The notes under the pieces are model-generated. The model saw nothing but the letters and a program-made list of their open reading frames with translations, had not been told where the DNA came from and searched no databases. The translations under genes and the position numbers were made by a program. DNA of 64,000 nt from Plutella xylostella (Eukaryota > Arthropoda > Insecta > Lepidoptera > Plutellidae), in assembly GCF_932276165.1 (NCBI RefSeq), contig NC_064002.1:10726001-10790000 (forward strand), written 5' to 3'. The stretch's first letter is position 1. Each line of letters opens with the position of its first letter. Shown here in pieces: positions 10,234 through 21,120 of this stretch.

Positions 10234-13161
10234 ATGGATCTGTCGATAAATTCTGACTTGTTTTACTCGTTAGACTCGCTCTCAGATGTATCTAGTGATG
10301 ATTGTGTTCATCTAAGTGATCTGCTTCACAACGCTTTCTCACCATTCCCCAAGAATCTGAATCTCTGTCACATTAACGCTCAAAGCATTCCTTCACATTA
10401 TTCTGAACTTCTTTCAACATTTACCAGCAATTGCATTCACGCGTGTCTAGTGTCGGAATCGTTCCTCAAGCCCTCACTACCAACAACCTCTTTCTCTTTG
10501 CCTGGGTACATTCTTATAAGAAACGACCGACTTGAGAAGGGTTGTGGTGGGGTCGCCATATATCTTCGTGCCGATATTAAGTACCGAATATTAGCCACCT
10601 CTTCCCCTAAGTACAACAAAGGCATGGAGTTTATTCTTCTTGAACTTGACTTCAATACGGTGAAGTTTATGTTGGGTGTTGTGTATGCTCCTCCCAACTC
10701 CGACTACTTTGACGCGCTTGAACAATTGCTGGACACACATCTGCCAGAATACGAACATGCAGTGCTGATGGGTGATTTTAACACCTGCCTTCTGCAACAT
10801 AATGTCCGTTCCCGTAAGCTCCTCTCATTGACTACTTCTCTCAATCTCCACATCCCTAAATTAGATCCCACTCACCATGTCAATGACTCCCATACCCTCA
10901 TAGATCACATAATCACATCAAACAAGGAACGGATTGCATCCCACGGTCAGTTTACTGCTTCTGGATTTTCTCACCATGACCTGATCTTTGCTTCATATAA
11001 ACTTAAAGTCCCCAAACCCAAACCTAAAATTATATTTCAGCGTAGCTTTGCGAGAATGGACCAGGAAAAATTGGCTAAAGACGCAGCTAACACGGACTGG
11101 TCACAAATAGAGGGCATGGATAGTATCGATGATATGGTCAAGTGCTTTAATAGCCTCGTCACCGACCTACTCGATCGTCATGCGCCTCTCCATCCAGTCC
11201 GCATGAAGCGGCCCCCAGCCCCTTGGCTGACAGCTGAGATACGCAGACAGATGGCACATCGAGATGCACTGCGACGCAAACATAAAAAAGATCCATCGGA
11301 GACTAACTGGAACCACTTCAAACGTGCACGTAACCGATGCAATACGATGATACGCAATGCAAAGCGTCGTCATATACACTCGTGTGTCGAAAATTGTTCG
11401 TCAAAAAACCTTTGGCAATTTCTCCATTCTTTGGGTTTCGGTAAGTGCAGGAGTGACGTACCACTGTCCGTCGACAAGGAAGGCCTTAATCGTCATTTCT
11501 CATCCCCTCCCCATACCCTTGATCCTTGCACCAAAGCTCTGACGATAAATCGCATTCAAGCTCTCCCTGTAGCAGCATCAAGTGCATTCTACTTCTCACC
11601 GGCTACTGAATCAGATATAAAAAAGATTATTCTCTCCATCCCAAGCAGGGCGGTAGGTAATGACAGCATTGGTCGTGATATGCTGCTCCCCATTCTCCAA
11701 TCTATCCTATCTCCTATTACCTATATCATTAACTTTTCCTTATCCTCAGGCACGTTTCCTCTCCTTTGGAAATATGCCTTCATGGTTCCCGTTCCCAAAA
11801 TTTCAGATCCTGTTGAGTTCAAGCATTACCGGCCTATATCCATTCTACCATTTCTTTCTAAGGTCCTTGAACGTGTGGTGATGCGACAGTTCTCAAATTT
11901 CCTCTCATGTAATAATCTCCTAAATCCTTATCAGTCGGGATTTCGTCCATCCCACAGTACCTGCTCTGCCCTAATAAAAATAACAGATGACCTTCGTAAG
12001 GCCGTGGACGATCGCCAATTAACTCTCCTGACACTGCTTGATTTTAGCAACGCGTTCAACTGCGTGGATCATGACATCCTCTTGTCCATACTCCGGTCTC
12101 TCAATATATCTGGTTTAGTAGCCGAGTGGTTCACTTCATATCTGTGTGGTCGCCGACAACGCATCCGTACGGATAACGTTGAATCGGATTGGTGTGATGT
12201 TACAGCCGGCGTTCCGCAGGGTGGTGTCCTTTCCCCTATCCTATTTTCCGTATTCATCAACACCCTTGTATCCGTCCTTAAGTATAGCTCTTACCACCTG
12301 TACGCTGATGACCTTCAGTTGTATGTTCCATGTGGTCACGATGACGTCCTAGAGGCAATTAACAAGATGAGTGCCGATCTTGAAGCAGTCAAAACTTGGA
12401 CAGCTCATTATGGTCTTCTTGTTAATCCCTCAAAGACGCAAGTTATGTTTGTGGGCAGCAGGTTTCACCTGGCCAGACTTGGACCGTTACCACCCGTTGT
12501 GTTCGATGGAATTAGCTTGTCATACTGTGACAATGTAAAAAATCTTGGTCTCCACATACAGAGCAATTTGTCTTGGGAGCTGCAGGTTTCTGAGGTCAGC
12601 CGTAAGATCTATGCATCCATGCATGGACTTAAACGCCTTCAGAACTTCCTGCCGTACTCGACCAAAGTTACGCTAGTCAACTCATTGTTGCTCCCAATTA
12701 TTGATTATGCAGATGTGTGCTATCCCGATCTCACCGAAGAGCTACTTGATAAACTCGACCGTCTGCTCAACTTATGCATTCGCTATATTTTTGGCCTGCG
12801 TAAGTATGATCATGTCTCTGATTTTCGGAACAAACTCAAGTGGCTCAATATCCGTCACCGAAGGAATGCTCATATTCTATCTCTTGTTCATAGTATAGTC
12901 TACAATGCTTGTGCCCCATCCTACCTAACAGAACGCTTCACGTTCTTCGACTTTTCTGACCGTCCTCAACGGTCAAGTCGCAATCTTCTCTTTCGTACCC
13001 CAGAGCATAATGCGGCAGGGTATTCTGATTCTTTCACTGTGACAGCGGTTCGCTTGTGGAACAAGTTACCACTGGATATAAGACAAACTAAGTCTATAGA
13101 TCTTTTTAAATCTAAAGTTCGTCTCCACTACCTCCAAGAGCAGAACATTCTGCCTAACTGA
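10234..13161 (+). CDS. LINE A ORF2: endonuclease and reverse transcriptase
   Basis: 975 codons, uninterrupted. The N-terminal apurinic-type endonuclease nicks target DNA: HINAQSI near residue 48, MGDFNTC near 179, SHHDLIF near 246. The reverse transcriptase primes cDNA on the nick: LLDFSNAFNCVDHD near 598, VPQGGVLSP near 659, and catalytic YADD near 690. The C-terminus holds the LWNKLPLDIR motif common in CR1/Jockey-group elements. The start is the first ATG giving the full endonuclease. The ORF is open, but the broken ORF1 suggests this copy is not autonomous. Confidence 0.95.
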   Translation: MDLSINSDLFYSLDSLSDVSSDDCVHLSDLLHNAFSPFPKNLNLCHINAQSIPSHYSELLSTFTSNCIHACLVSESFLKPSLPTTSFSLPGYILIRNDRLEKGCGGVAIYLRADIKYRILATSSPKYNKGMEFILLELDFNTVKFMLGVVYAPPNSDYFDALEQLLDTHLPEYEHAVLMGDFNTCLLQHNVRSRKLLSLTTSLNLHIPKLDPTHHVNDSHTLIDHIITSNKERIASHGQFTASGFSHHDLIFASYKLKVPKPKPKIIFQRSFARMDQEKLAKDAANTDWSQIEGMDSIDDMVKCFNSLVTDLLDRHAPLHPVRMKRPPAPWLTAEIRRQMAHRDALRRKHKKDPSETNWNHFKRARNRCNTMIRNAKRRHIHSCVENCSSKNLWQFLHSLGFGKCRSDVPLSVDKEGLNRHFSSPPHTLDPCTKALTINRIQALPVAASSAFYFSPATESDIKKIILSIPSRAVGNDSIGRDMLLPILQSILSPITYIINFSLSSGTFPLLWKYAFMVPVPKISDPVEFKHYRPISILPFLSKVLERVVMRQFSNFLSCNNLLNPYQSGFRPSHSTCSALIKITDDLRKAVDDRQLTLLTLLDFSNAFNCVDHDILLSILRSLNISGLVAEWFTSYLCGRRQRIRTDNVESDWCDVTAGVPQGGVLSPILFSVFINTLVSVLKYSSYHLYADDLQLYVPCGHDDVLEAINKMSADLEAVKTWTAHYGLLVNPSKTQVMFVGSRFHLARLGPLPPVVFDGISLSYCDNVKNLGLHIQSNLSWELQVSEVSRKIYASMHGLKRLQNFLPYSTKVTLVNSLLLPIIDYADVCYPDLTEELLDKLDRLLNLCIRYIFGLRKYDHVSDFRNKLKWLNIRHRRNAHILSLVHSIVYNACAPSYLTERFTFFDFSDRPQRSSRNLLFRTPEHNAAGYSDSFTVTAVRLWNKLPLDIRQTKSIDLFKSKVRLHYLQEQNILPN

Positions 13162-13466
13162 TCCCTATCTGTGTGATGATGATGATGATAGTAATTTTAT
13201 GTATGTATTTATGTATGTATGTAATGTATTTATTTAGGTATCATGTGTATATTTATATTGTATAGATAGGTATATATTAAGATATTAATATTTCGGTTAA
13301 GTACTCAATATAAACCATCTTCTTTCCTCAAAGCATTAAGCACTACCAATCACTTTTTCAACATCACCAAAGGTTAACTGGTAGAAAATGCTGCTAGCAT
13401 TAAGTTCGCCTTTGTACCAATTTACTTTGTGCAATAAAGAATTTAATAATAATAATAAAAGGTTTT

Positions 13467-13869
13467 CCCTCATCGCAAATTGTGTTACAATCATACACTC
13501 TACCTAAATGTTAACACTGGAGCTTAACTAATAGGGTTTTGTCACCGTGGTGAATTAACCACAGCATGCAATTGCATTAATTAATTTTAATATTTCAGTA
13601 GGCAAGGTTTTAACCGAAAGAAGAATTCTTATACGCTTATCAACAGCAAAACAATACAAATATTCAACAATATAATGATAATACAAGATAATATACACTG
13701 ACCCACTATCTGTAAGAGTCAATAATTATGACGATTTCTTATCAAAAACAACGCAAACTGAACCTTATTACTGGCGATAAAATATTCAAATTAGTTTAAT
13801 GAATATGGATGTTGAATAAAAACATGTTTTCCAAGTTTAGTTTGGTGAGGTTAGTGACAAAGTGTGGAC
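13467..13869 (+). promoter_or_regulatory. IVD upstream region
   Basis: About 400 bp between the LINE A 3' junction and the IVD start codon. It must hold the IVD 5' UTR and promoter unless an upstream non-coding exon exists. I see no convincing TATA box or other motif. Confidence 0.35.
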
Positions 13870-16800
13870 ATGTCGAAGTTGGTTGCTGTGCCGAGGCTTT
13901 TGACCAAATGTTTGGGCCAAGTTTCAGGGCGATGCATGTCGCATTATCCCATTGATGAAGCGGTGTTTGGATTGTCCAGTGAACAGCAACAGGTAAGTGG
14001 TTTATTTCAACTTTAATGAATCATTTTATTTTAATATTTAATCATGAGTAGGTAACTAGGTACATACCTACTTAAGTACCTAAATAATAATAAATAACCA
14101 AAATGTTTTATTTATAATCTCTATGTAAGTAGGTAGGTATATGGTATATGTGCATAAGCTCTGCATACCTAAATATGTAAGTTTTTACCCACTTACAGCA
14201 TACCTAGTAGATAGGTAGTTTAGTTATCAAAATTACTGTTCATACAAGAGCGTTTTTGTGTAATATCTACTCCTAATGATGTAATACTTACATATTTATC
14301 GCTTTCTCGTGTATATTATGAAGTAAGAAAACTTAGCAACTGAAAATGTTGACTTTTACCTGAATGTAAATTGTCTGTCCTTAGCTCCGTCAACTCGTGT
14401 TCGAATTTGCCCAAAAAGAGTTGGCGCCGAAAGCAGCTCAAATAGACAAGGAAAATAACTTCACTGAGCTCAGACAGTTCTGGAAGAAACTCGGACAGCT
14501 CGGATTTTTAGGTAATTATCTCATTATTTATAGCTAAGTATACCTACTTACGCTGAGTTGCTCATGCAACGGAACTTTAAGCTAAGCTAAAAAAAAAAAA
14601 CATTGTATTGCTGCTGCCTTGCTTTTACGTAAGTAGGTACTTATACAATACGGACCAAAAAGAGACATGCACAGATTTAATGCATGCCTACATTACCTAC
14701 CTTAATGTTCCTTTCTGCTCTCTATTAGGTTAGCAGTTGAGTTGAGGTAGGTACTTATAACTTAGTATATTAACAGTGCTACTAGGATAGCATGAGTCCG
14801 TCCGCCATTTTCGTATTGTTTCTTTTTCTGCGACTTTTACAGGTGGAGATGTAGAGATCTATTCCAACCCTATCTTAACTAGGTATATCTGATGGAAACT
14901 TCTGAATACATTTCAGGTATCACAGCAGATCCCGAATATGGCGGCACCGGCGGCAAATACACGGACCATGTCGTTATCATGGAGGAATTATCTCGGTAAA
15001 TAGATACATGCATGATAACAAATGCAAAAATTAATAAAAGAAAATACTTCTAGCCGAATTTAAACTTAGATATAACATGCGTAGATAAAGAATAAAAATG
15101 AAAATGGTGGGCCTACTCAAGCTACGTATACATGATCTATTCGAAGGTCGGTAATCTGTACCTATAGTATAGGTATTGTACCTAGTGTATACGCGTTCCT
15201 GCTCCTGCTAATGTAACGGCCGCCATTTTTATTTCTTTCTTTATTTGCGCGCGGTACATTTGCATACTAACTATTAATCTCTATTTAACTATCTATGCAT
15301 TATTGTATTTCAGTGCAAGCGGTTCAATAGCTCTTTCTTACGGAGCACATTCGAACTTATGCGTCAACCAAATCAATAGGAATGGAACTCCTGAGCAGAA
15401 GAGCAAGTATTTACCAAAGGTAACCTTCCTAGTGCTAACTAGAACAAATTCGAGAAAATTTTAGGTCCTACCGTCTTAATACTACAATTTTCTTTTCACA
15501 AATTTCCACAAAGTTTTATGGTGGTTTTCCACCAGCAGGGTGAAACGAGGCGGAACGAGGATTGAATGGAAAATGTTCAAATCTCTCCTAGCGCATATGA
15601 TATGACAAAATTTTAAATTATTTTTAGTACTTAAGTAGGTAAGTAAAGTAGGTATTCCATTAAATATTCGTCTTGCCCTGTCGGTAAAGAACCTCTAGAT
15701 TAGAACAATAGTTATTATTATTATTATTGTTCAGTATTCATCACAACATTATTTTGTATGAAATGTGGGACCAGCCGACAATTTTCCCTGTGTACCTAGC
15801 TCTTAAACTATTTTTATCCTCACCCAGCTATGTTCAGGCGAGCACATCGGCGCGCTGGCCATGTCGGAGCCTGGTGCCGGCAGCGACGTGGTCTCCATGA
15901 AACTGAGGGCCGAGAAGAAGGGAGACTACTTTGTGCTGAACGGAAGCAAGTTCTGGATCACTAACGGCCCGGATGCCGACGTTTTGGTGGTGAGTTTCAC
16001 TGCAATCGCTCTCATCGTAAGAATCGTCATCAGCCCGTAATCGTCCACTACTGGACATAGGCCACGCTAAGGTTGCCTGTTCATAGTGTCCTCTCGAGAA
16101 TTCATTTGCCCCACCGATCATCGGTTCTTCTGCACGTATCTGGGAAGAATTCCGCTGATTTTATGGGGAAGGCTTTGGGCGTAACTAGGAACTTCAAAGT
16201 GTAGGCATGCTTTATTTCAATGTTAACTTATAAACTACTAACTACTGTTCCTTTTAAAGACACACGTAGGTATAAAAATAACCCTAGTACCAATCATGTC
16301 TTCCATACCCACAGGTATACGCAAAAACGGACCTGACAACGAAGCCGCAGCACGGCATATCGGCGTTCCTGATAGAGAAGGACTACCCAGGGTTCTCTAC
16401 CGCACAGAAGTTGGACAAGCTGGGCATGCGGGGCTCTAGTACTGGCGAGCTGGTGTTTGAGGACTGCAAGGTTAGTTGATGGTTTAAATACAGATACAGG
16501 GTGTTCAGTAAAGAGTGTGTCCAATGGAAAGCTGGATAAACAAGGGGTTGTCAGGAATCCAGCATGTATAGGATATCCATGCAGTAAAGAGTCGACCAAC
16601 GGAAATCTGCATACTTATACAGGTTGTCATGAATCCGAACAAGCCTTTTTAGTACTTACCAAGAGTACATATTCCCCAGTGTCCTATTTGACTTGGATGC
16701 TGACGAATAGTTTGTGCAGAAATGCATTTCTGTAAATGTTGGGGGTTGTGTGTACTTACCTAATTTCATTGTGCACAAATGGCACTGACCGATCGTCATT

Positions 16801-19790
16801 CGTCTTCCAATAACAACGTACTTATATACCGTGACGCATTTAAAATATTTTAAATAACGTTGATAGATAATTATGCACTTGGTATGCCTAGTGCGTGTTT
16901 TCAATAGGCGGGGCTGGGAAAATATGCAGTGTAATAGCGACTCGGTCCAAGATTATGTCGTCAATATTGACTGTAGGAACATACATAGATAGACGGGGTG
17001 GAATTTTATTAGTGACGTTCCCGTTGCCTGGTCGTAGCGCGCACCTGCAAAAGGGTCACAAATTCAAAATAGAGATTTGGAAATTTTGTGATCCAAGTTC
17101 TCAAATGGTTGTTTAGTGTTTACTTATATTTAAAAAAATCCAAGTTCTTTAATTTTTGAGAATGTATGAGATTGTATGAGCATCAGATGATGATTTTTGG
17201 AAGAATTACCTAGCATGTGACTTAAAATTCAACCTGTATAGTGCCACAAACTTATCTGTTCCGGTGACAGTTCAAGTAAATGTCTAATATTTCTTAATTT
17301 TATAAGATTTTAAGTTTGCCCGTAGTGGTAATTTGCCCTTGAGATTTTAATAAACCCATCTAATCCATATCAGTATACAATTAATTAATAAGTAATGAGA
17401 TATGGATCAATTTAGTTCACTCTCACCGGAACAGATAAGTTTGTGGCACTATAGGTAGATAGCATAGAATAACAACCTACCTACCTACTGTAGGTACTTG
17501 TTTACTTACTCACCACAAATTGTTAAAGCTAAGCCATAAAGAGTGTACACTTAAAAAAATCACATTGCAATCTGATGGTCCACTTGCAGGTGGTAGGAGG
17601 GATATAATTTTGTCTTTAGGTGCACAATGTAAGAACCAAGTATGAACTTTATTCAAAAGGGCAGTTAATTGAATTACTGACCTACAGTTCGGTAGCACAG
17701 GGATTGGACTCACGATGATAGAGTTCAGATTCCACTGTCAAGCGTAGCAAATAGTTGTTTAATACATGCGTATTCTAGTAGACTGACGTAGGGGGCGTAA
17801 CAATCAATTATGCAACTTATTGCACCAGGAATAGATCAGAATGCATATTTATGAACCTGCCAGCCAAATCGACGACCGCTGACGTGTTTGGTTCCGATCT
17901 ATTTGAAGATGTTTTTGACTTGTGTACCGGATATGGGAAACTATGCTGACGTCACGTACTTACTACGATACCTACAACCTACAACAAAGTATGAACAGCG
18001 TTGGTATACCTACCTTTCTTCAGTGTGTTTCCAAGTCATCGTCACATCAACCATCAATTTGTCTGCCGTGAAGTACTTATACTTAGTTATCAAAGTGAAA
18101 GAAGAAAGCAAGTGATCTTCCGAGATTAGGGCATTGATCGATTTGGACATTATGTACCTAAGTAGGTAACGCGCAGTCGGGTAAAAATAAAATTTACGAT
18201 TTCCGAAAAATTATCTACATAGTAAATCCGCGGCATTAGGATCTCTAACCCTATATCAACAACAACCAACCTCACCACAACACTCCTCTACTCCAGGTGC
18301 CAGCGTCAAACCTGCTCGGCGACTTCAAGAAAGGGGTCTACGTGTTAATCTCTAACCCTCTACCAACACCTTAACCCTCTACCAACACCTATCAATCTCA
18401 CCTAGTTAAATATTTCTCATTCCCCAGGTGCCAGCCTCAAACCTGCTCGGCGAGTACAACAAAGGCGTCTACGTGCTCATGTCAGGGCTGGACCTGGAGC
18501 GCCTGGTGCTGGCCGCCGGGCCCGTGGGGCTGATGCAGGCCGCCGTGGATGTGGCGTTCCAGTACGCGCATACTAGGAAGCAGTTTGGGAAGAATATTGG
18601 CGAGTTCCAGTTGTTGCAGGTTTGTTGGGTGGCTTGTTTGATGAGATTAAGGGTATTTAGGGTACTTTTTATGATTAGTTTAATATGTGTCGGTCTGTCG
18701 ATATCACAGCGTAACAAGTTAAGCCCCTCTATGTGTCGTCATCTCCAGAAAATAATCGTCCACTGCTAGATGCAGATTTCTTCTAAGAAGCACTTCAAAC
18801 CTCTATACGGCCTCCCTTATCCAGCCACTACTGGCTGCCTGTCTAAGATTGACAATCCATCAAGCGGAGTAGAGGGTGAATCTGTGATCTCCATCCGAGA
18901 AGTCGTCTACCGTGTATCCAGATATGACCACTGCCTACCAATCATGTAGGTACGGTGGCCTGCGCCTAAAAATATACAGGCGGAATTTTAAAATAGCGAT
19001 CTCAAGCTAACATGCTGCTCAAGCACATCCACATAAACACCACTGCTACACATATCACACACAACACGTCCCCGGATTTATAACAGATGTAGCTGGTCCC
19101 TTCATCATCCGGGATCGCTATTTTAAAAACTCCGCCTGTATACTTTTAGGCGCAGGCCACCGTACATAAACTTACCTAAATGTGTTAGTTGGTTGGGTAC
19201 CTATGTAATACATAACAACACCTACTGTTCACAGGGCAAAATGGCGGACATGTACACAACCCTCAACGCGTGCCGCAGCTACTTATACAGCGTGTCCCGC
19301 GCCTGCGACCAGGGACACACCAGCAGCAAGGACTGCGCCGGAGTCATCCTGTATTGTGCGGAGAAGGCCACGCAACTCGCCCTTGATGCTATACAGATAC
19401 TTGGTACGTTGTTGTTTTTAAACATGGTTTGTGAGATGTACAGATACATAGTAGGTACTTATAGCAGTTCACCTCACCACGTGCCACGAAAAAGTTCCAT
19501 CTATCCAAATAGTACCTATACCAAATTTTACTGAAACACACACACACAAATTATAACTATATAGTTTCTCAGGCCTGTCCTGTCAGGCAACTCAGGACTG
19601 ACCTTCATAATCAATCTCATTTTTCACTAGTAACAATGTTATTTATTTATTTTCAGGTGGCAATGGCTTCATCAATGACTACCCGACAGGTAGAATACTG
19701 AGAGATGCCAAACTGTACGAGATTGGAGCTGGCACCTCTGAAGTCAGAAGAATGCTCATTGGTAGGGCTTTAAATAATGAATACAAGTAA
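13870..19790 (+). CDS. IVD: Isovaleryl-CoA dehydrogenase, mitochondrial
   Basis: FAD enzyme of leucine breakdown, oxidising isovaleryl-CoA to 3-methylcrotonyl-CoA in the mitochondrial matrix and passing electrons to ETF. Nine exons, all phases matching: 13870-13992, 14385-14511, 14917-14995, 15314-15419, 15828-15989, 16315-16470, 18428-18619, 19235-19403, 19657-19790; 415 aa (human about 426). The N-terminus (MSKLVAVPRLLTKCLG) is basic and amphipathic, as for a mitochondrial presequence. Motifs: ALAMSEPGAGSDV, KFWITNGPDADV (FAD contacts), GLDLERLVLAAGPVG with the predicted catalytic Glu275, and LYEIGAGTSEVRR, where IVD lacks the Glu used as base by MCAD. The Glu in the LDLER position separates IVD from most acyl-CoA dehydrogenases. 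AATAAA at 19823 is a likely poly(A) signal. Confidence 0.97.
15420..15827. other. IVD intron 4
   Basis: AT-rich intron with a short ATTATTATTATT run near 15715. No repeat family recognised. Confidence 0.5.
16026..16090 (-). repeat. RTE-like 3' tail fragment in IVD intron 5
   Basis: GTCATCAGCCCGTAATCGTC followed by CACTACTGGACATAGGCC matches the tails at 1901, 18735, 33455 and 63464. Confidence 0.5.
17237..17453. mobile_element. 217-bp MITE with perfect 31-bp inverted repeats
   Basis: Left arm 17237-17267 (TATAGTGCCACAAACTTATC...) and right arm 17423-17453 are exact reverse complements over 31 bp. The outermost TA may be the target duplication of a TA-specific transposon. The interior has no coding frame. 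It lies in the long IVD intron 6 (16471-18427). Confidence 0.85.
17454..18296. other. Rest of IVD intron 6
   Basis: AT-rich sequence with no recognised repeat or coding motif. Small frames such as 17510-17713 (-) and 17888-18115 (+) lack support. Confidence 0.5.
18297..18349 (+). pseudogene. Duplicate of the 5' end of IVD exon 7
   Basis: An acceptor (CTACTCCAG, ending 18296) and about 53 nt of exon start (GTGCCAGCGTCAAACCTGCT...) lie 131 bp upstream of the real exon at 18428. The copy encodes VPASNLLGDFKKGVYVL against VPASNLLGEYNKGVYVL, then runs into intron DNA without a donor. It lacks the catalytic-Glu segment, so it cannot replace exon 7. Confidence 0.85.
18735..18850 (-). repeat. RTE-like 3' tail fragment in IVD intron 7
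   Basis: TAATCGTCCACTGCTAGATG...CCTTATCCAGCCACTACTGGC resembles the tail at 1901-2000, which also has the CAGCTACTACCGGC word. Confidence 0.5.
18950..19165. mobile_element. 216-bp MITE with long inverted repeats
   Basis: Arms 18950-18984 and 19131-19165 are reverse complements over 35 bp with one mismatch, starting GTACGGTGGCCTGCGCC. Pairing resumes inward (TTTTAAAATAGCGATC / GATCGCTATTTTAAAA), so transcripts could fold into a stem of about 50 bp. It lies in IVD intron 7, ending 69 bp before exon 8. Confidence 0.85.
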
Positions 19791-19800
19791 AACTATTAAT

Positions 19801-19832
19801 GCATTAAATTTATTATTTATTTAATAAAAAAA
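19801..19832. terminator. Overlapping poly(A) signals of IVD and KDM8
   Basis: AATAAA on the plus strand at 19823-19828 lies 33 bp after the IVD stop. On the minus strand AATAAA occurs at 19816-19821 and 19809-19814, about 85-90 bp after the KDM8 stop. Normal cleavage distances would make the two 3' UTRs overlap by several tens of bases. Confidence 0.65.
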
Positions 19833-19905
19833 TGTTTCATTTACCTACAGGCTATTATCACAGCATACTTATAAATAATGTAAGGAGGACACCTACTTAT
19901 GTTCT

Positions 19906-21120
19906 TTATTCCCACCAAAAGCTGACTGAAAAACTAATGGATAGTGACTCTACAAAGTGCCACCATTTAGGTGGAATATACAACATTTGCCCCGGCTTCA
20001 GTATGCAAATTTGTGGTTTAGCGTCCTTGTATTTAGGGTACAATTCCAAATCAGGGCATCTAGGATCCACCCTGGCTGTGTTATTCAACAGTTCATCATC
20101 ATGTGGATACAGAAACTCTGAATCAGAGGGAGAAAAAAGATATATCCTTTTCTCTCCCACAACTTGGGCTAGTAAGTTCTTTTTGGGATCATGGTGTAGT
20201 GGAGAAACAGTGCCTTTAGGTCCAAACCAGGCATTAATATCTACTGGATCATTAGTATCCGAGAAACAGCAATACTCAGGCTCACATATATCATTCTTCA
20301 GCTCAGAGATATGGTCAAATAGTTGGTACTGAGCTAGGTAGCCTGTAGGTCCTTCTGTGGTAAAAATGTGTTGCTTTATGAAGTCTCCAAGAGTCATTAG
20401 TTTTTGTGTCCATTCTGCATCAGTGTATTTGGAGCCCAATTCTACCGGAACAGTCCTCAACCCAGCTAGTTTTAAAAGGTAATTTTGGTCAGTCCATTTT
20501 GTTAATGCTGGCCAGTGCTGGATGCAGTTGGTGAGTACTACAGGTTTCTGTGTAAGTATGTGTTCTTTATAGAAGTATTCCATACTTGGGCAGTCCACAA
20601 CATCTATTTCTTTACCTTGGTGGCACCTTGAATCTATGTTTTGGATCTCATCTTGATTCTGGGCACTACTTGATAGTTTCATATCTGTGAACTGTTCACA
20701 GTAGTGTTTGTTCAGAATGGTGGCACATTTTTGTAGTAGTTGTGGTTCTTTTTGTATAGGACAACCAAACATAAGGCCATGATCAATAATTTTGTACATT
20801 CTTTGAAGGTGAATGACATCCAAATGTGAGGTAGGTTCTATGGATTTTATGCTAGCTATTAATTTGATGTATGAAGCTATCGTCATGGTTTTCCTTAAAT
20901 ACGGTTTTACATCTTTCCAGTTTCCAATATTTATTCTCTCATAGGTGTAGTCCAGGACTGCATCAATTTTAATAATAGAAATATTAGACAATGCAGAGTC
21001 ATTACTGAGGAAGCGATGTATAGTTGACTTACACGCTATATCAAGTTCACTTATTTCTTCTAAGCCTATTCTAGTTTTCAGTTCCAGAAGTTCAGTATAA
21101 ATTTCACTTGCAGTCGACAT
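19906..21120 (-). CDS. KDM8: KDM8 / JMJD5 JmjC-domain oxygenase
   Basis: 2-oxoglutarate- and Fe(II)-dependent JmjC oxygenase. The family is described as an arginyl hydroxylase, with disputed H3K36 demethylase activity, mostly nuclear. 404 aa (human about 416) in one uninterrupted reading frame. The N-terminal 150 residues are helical and poorly conserved. From about residue 170 comes the JmjC part: QKPVVLTNCIQHWPAL, then GTVSPLHHDPKKNLLAQVVG with the iron ligands H309 and D311, then PPKWWHFVESLSISFSVSFWW with the third ligand H388. The HxD...H triad and the FSVSFWW end distinguish KDM8 from FIH and JMJD7. It converges on IVD and diverges from FNIP, whose ATG lies 831 bp away. The open plus-strand frame 19832-20332 is a shadow. 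Confidence 0.95.
   Translation of the reverse strand: MSTASEIYTELLELKTRIGLEEISELDIACKSTIHRFLSNDSALSNISIIKIDAVLDYTYERINIGNWKDVKPYLRKTMTIASYIKLIASIKSIEPTSHLDVIHLQRMYKIIDHGLMFGCPIQKEPQLLQKCATILNKHYCEQFTDMKLSSSAQNQDEIQNIDSRCHQGKEIDVVDCPSMEYFYKEHILTQKPVVLTNCIQHWPALTKWTDQNYLLKLAGLRTVPVELGSKYTDAEWTQKLMTLGDFIKQHIFTTEGPTGYLAQYQLFDHISELKNDICEPEYCCFSDTNDPVDINAWFGPKGTVSPLHHDPKKNLLAQVVGEKRIYLFSPSDSEFLYPHDDELLNNTARVDPRCPDLELYPKYKDAKPQICILKPGQMLYIPPKWWHFVESLSISFSVSFWWE

Larger units (their letters stand above)
8486..13456 (+). mobile_element. CR1-like LINE (LINE A), near full length
   Basis: Non-LTR retrotransposon with ORF1 and ORF2 in order and an AATAATAATAAT-type 3' end. AAAAGGTTTT occurs on both sides (8476-8485 and 13457-13466), consistent with a 10-bp target duplication. 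The left junction carries a 39-base T run (8482-8520), then about 210 bp before ORF1; this left part may be a separate antisense insertion. The CR1/Jockey-group placement comes from the AP endonuclease plus the LYADDLQLY-type reverse transcriptase and is approximate. Confidence 0.85.

Noticed and set aside
19832..20332. 166-codon plus-strand frame
   Set aside because: Antisense shadow of the KDM8 JmjC domain.
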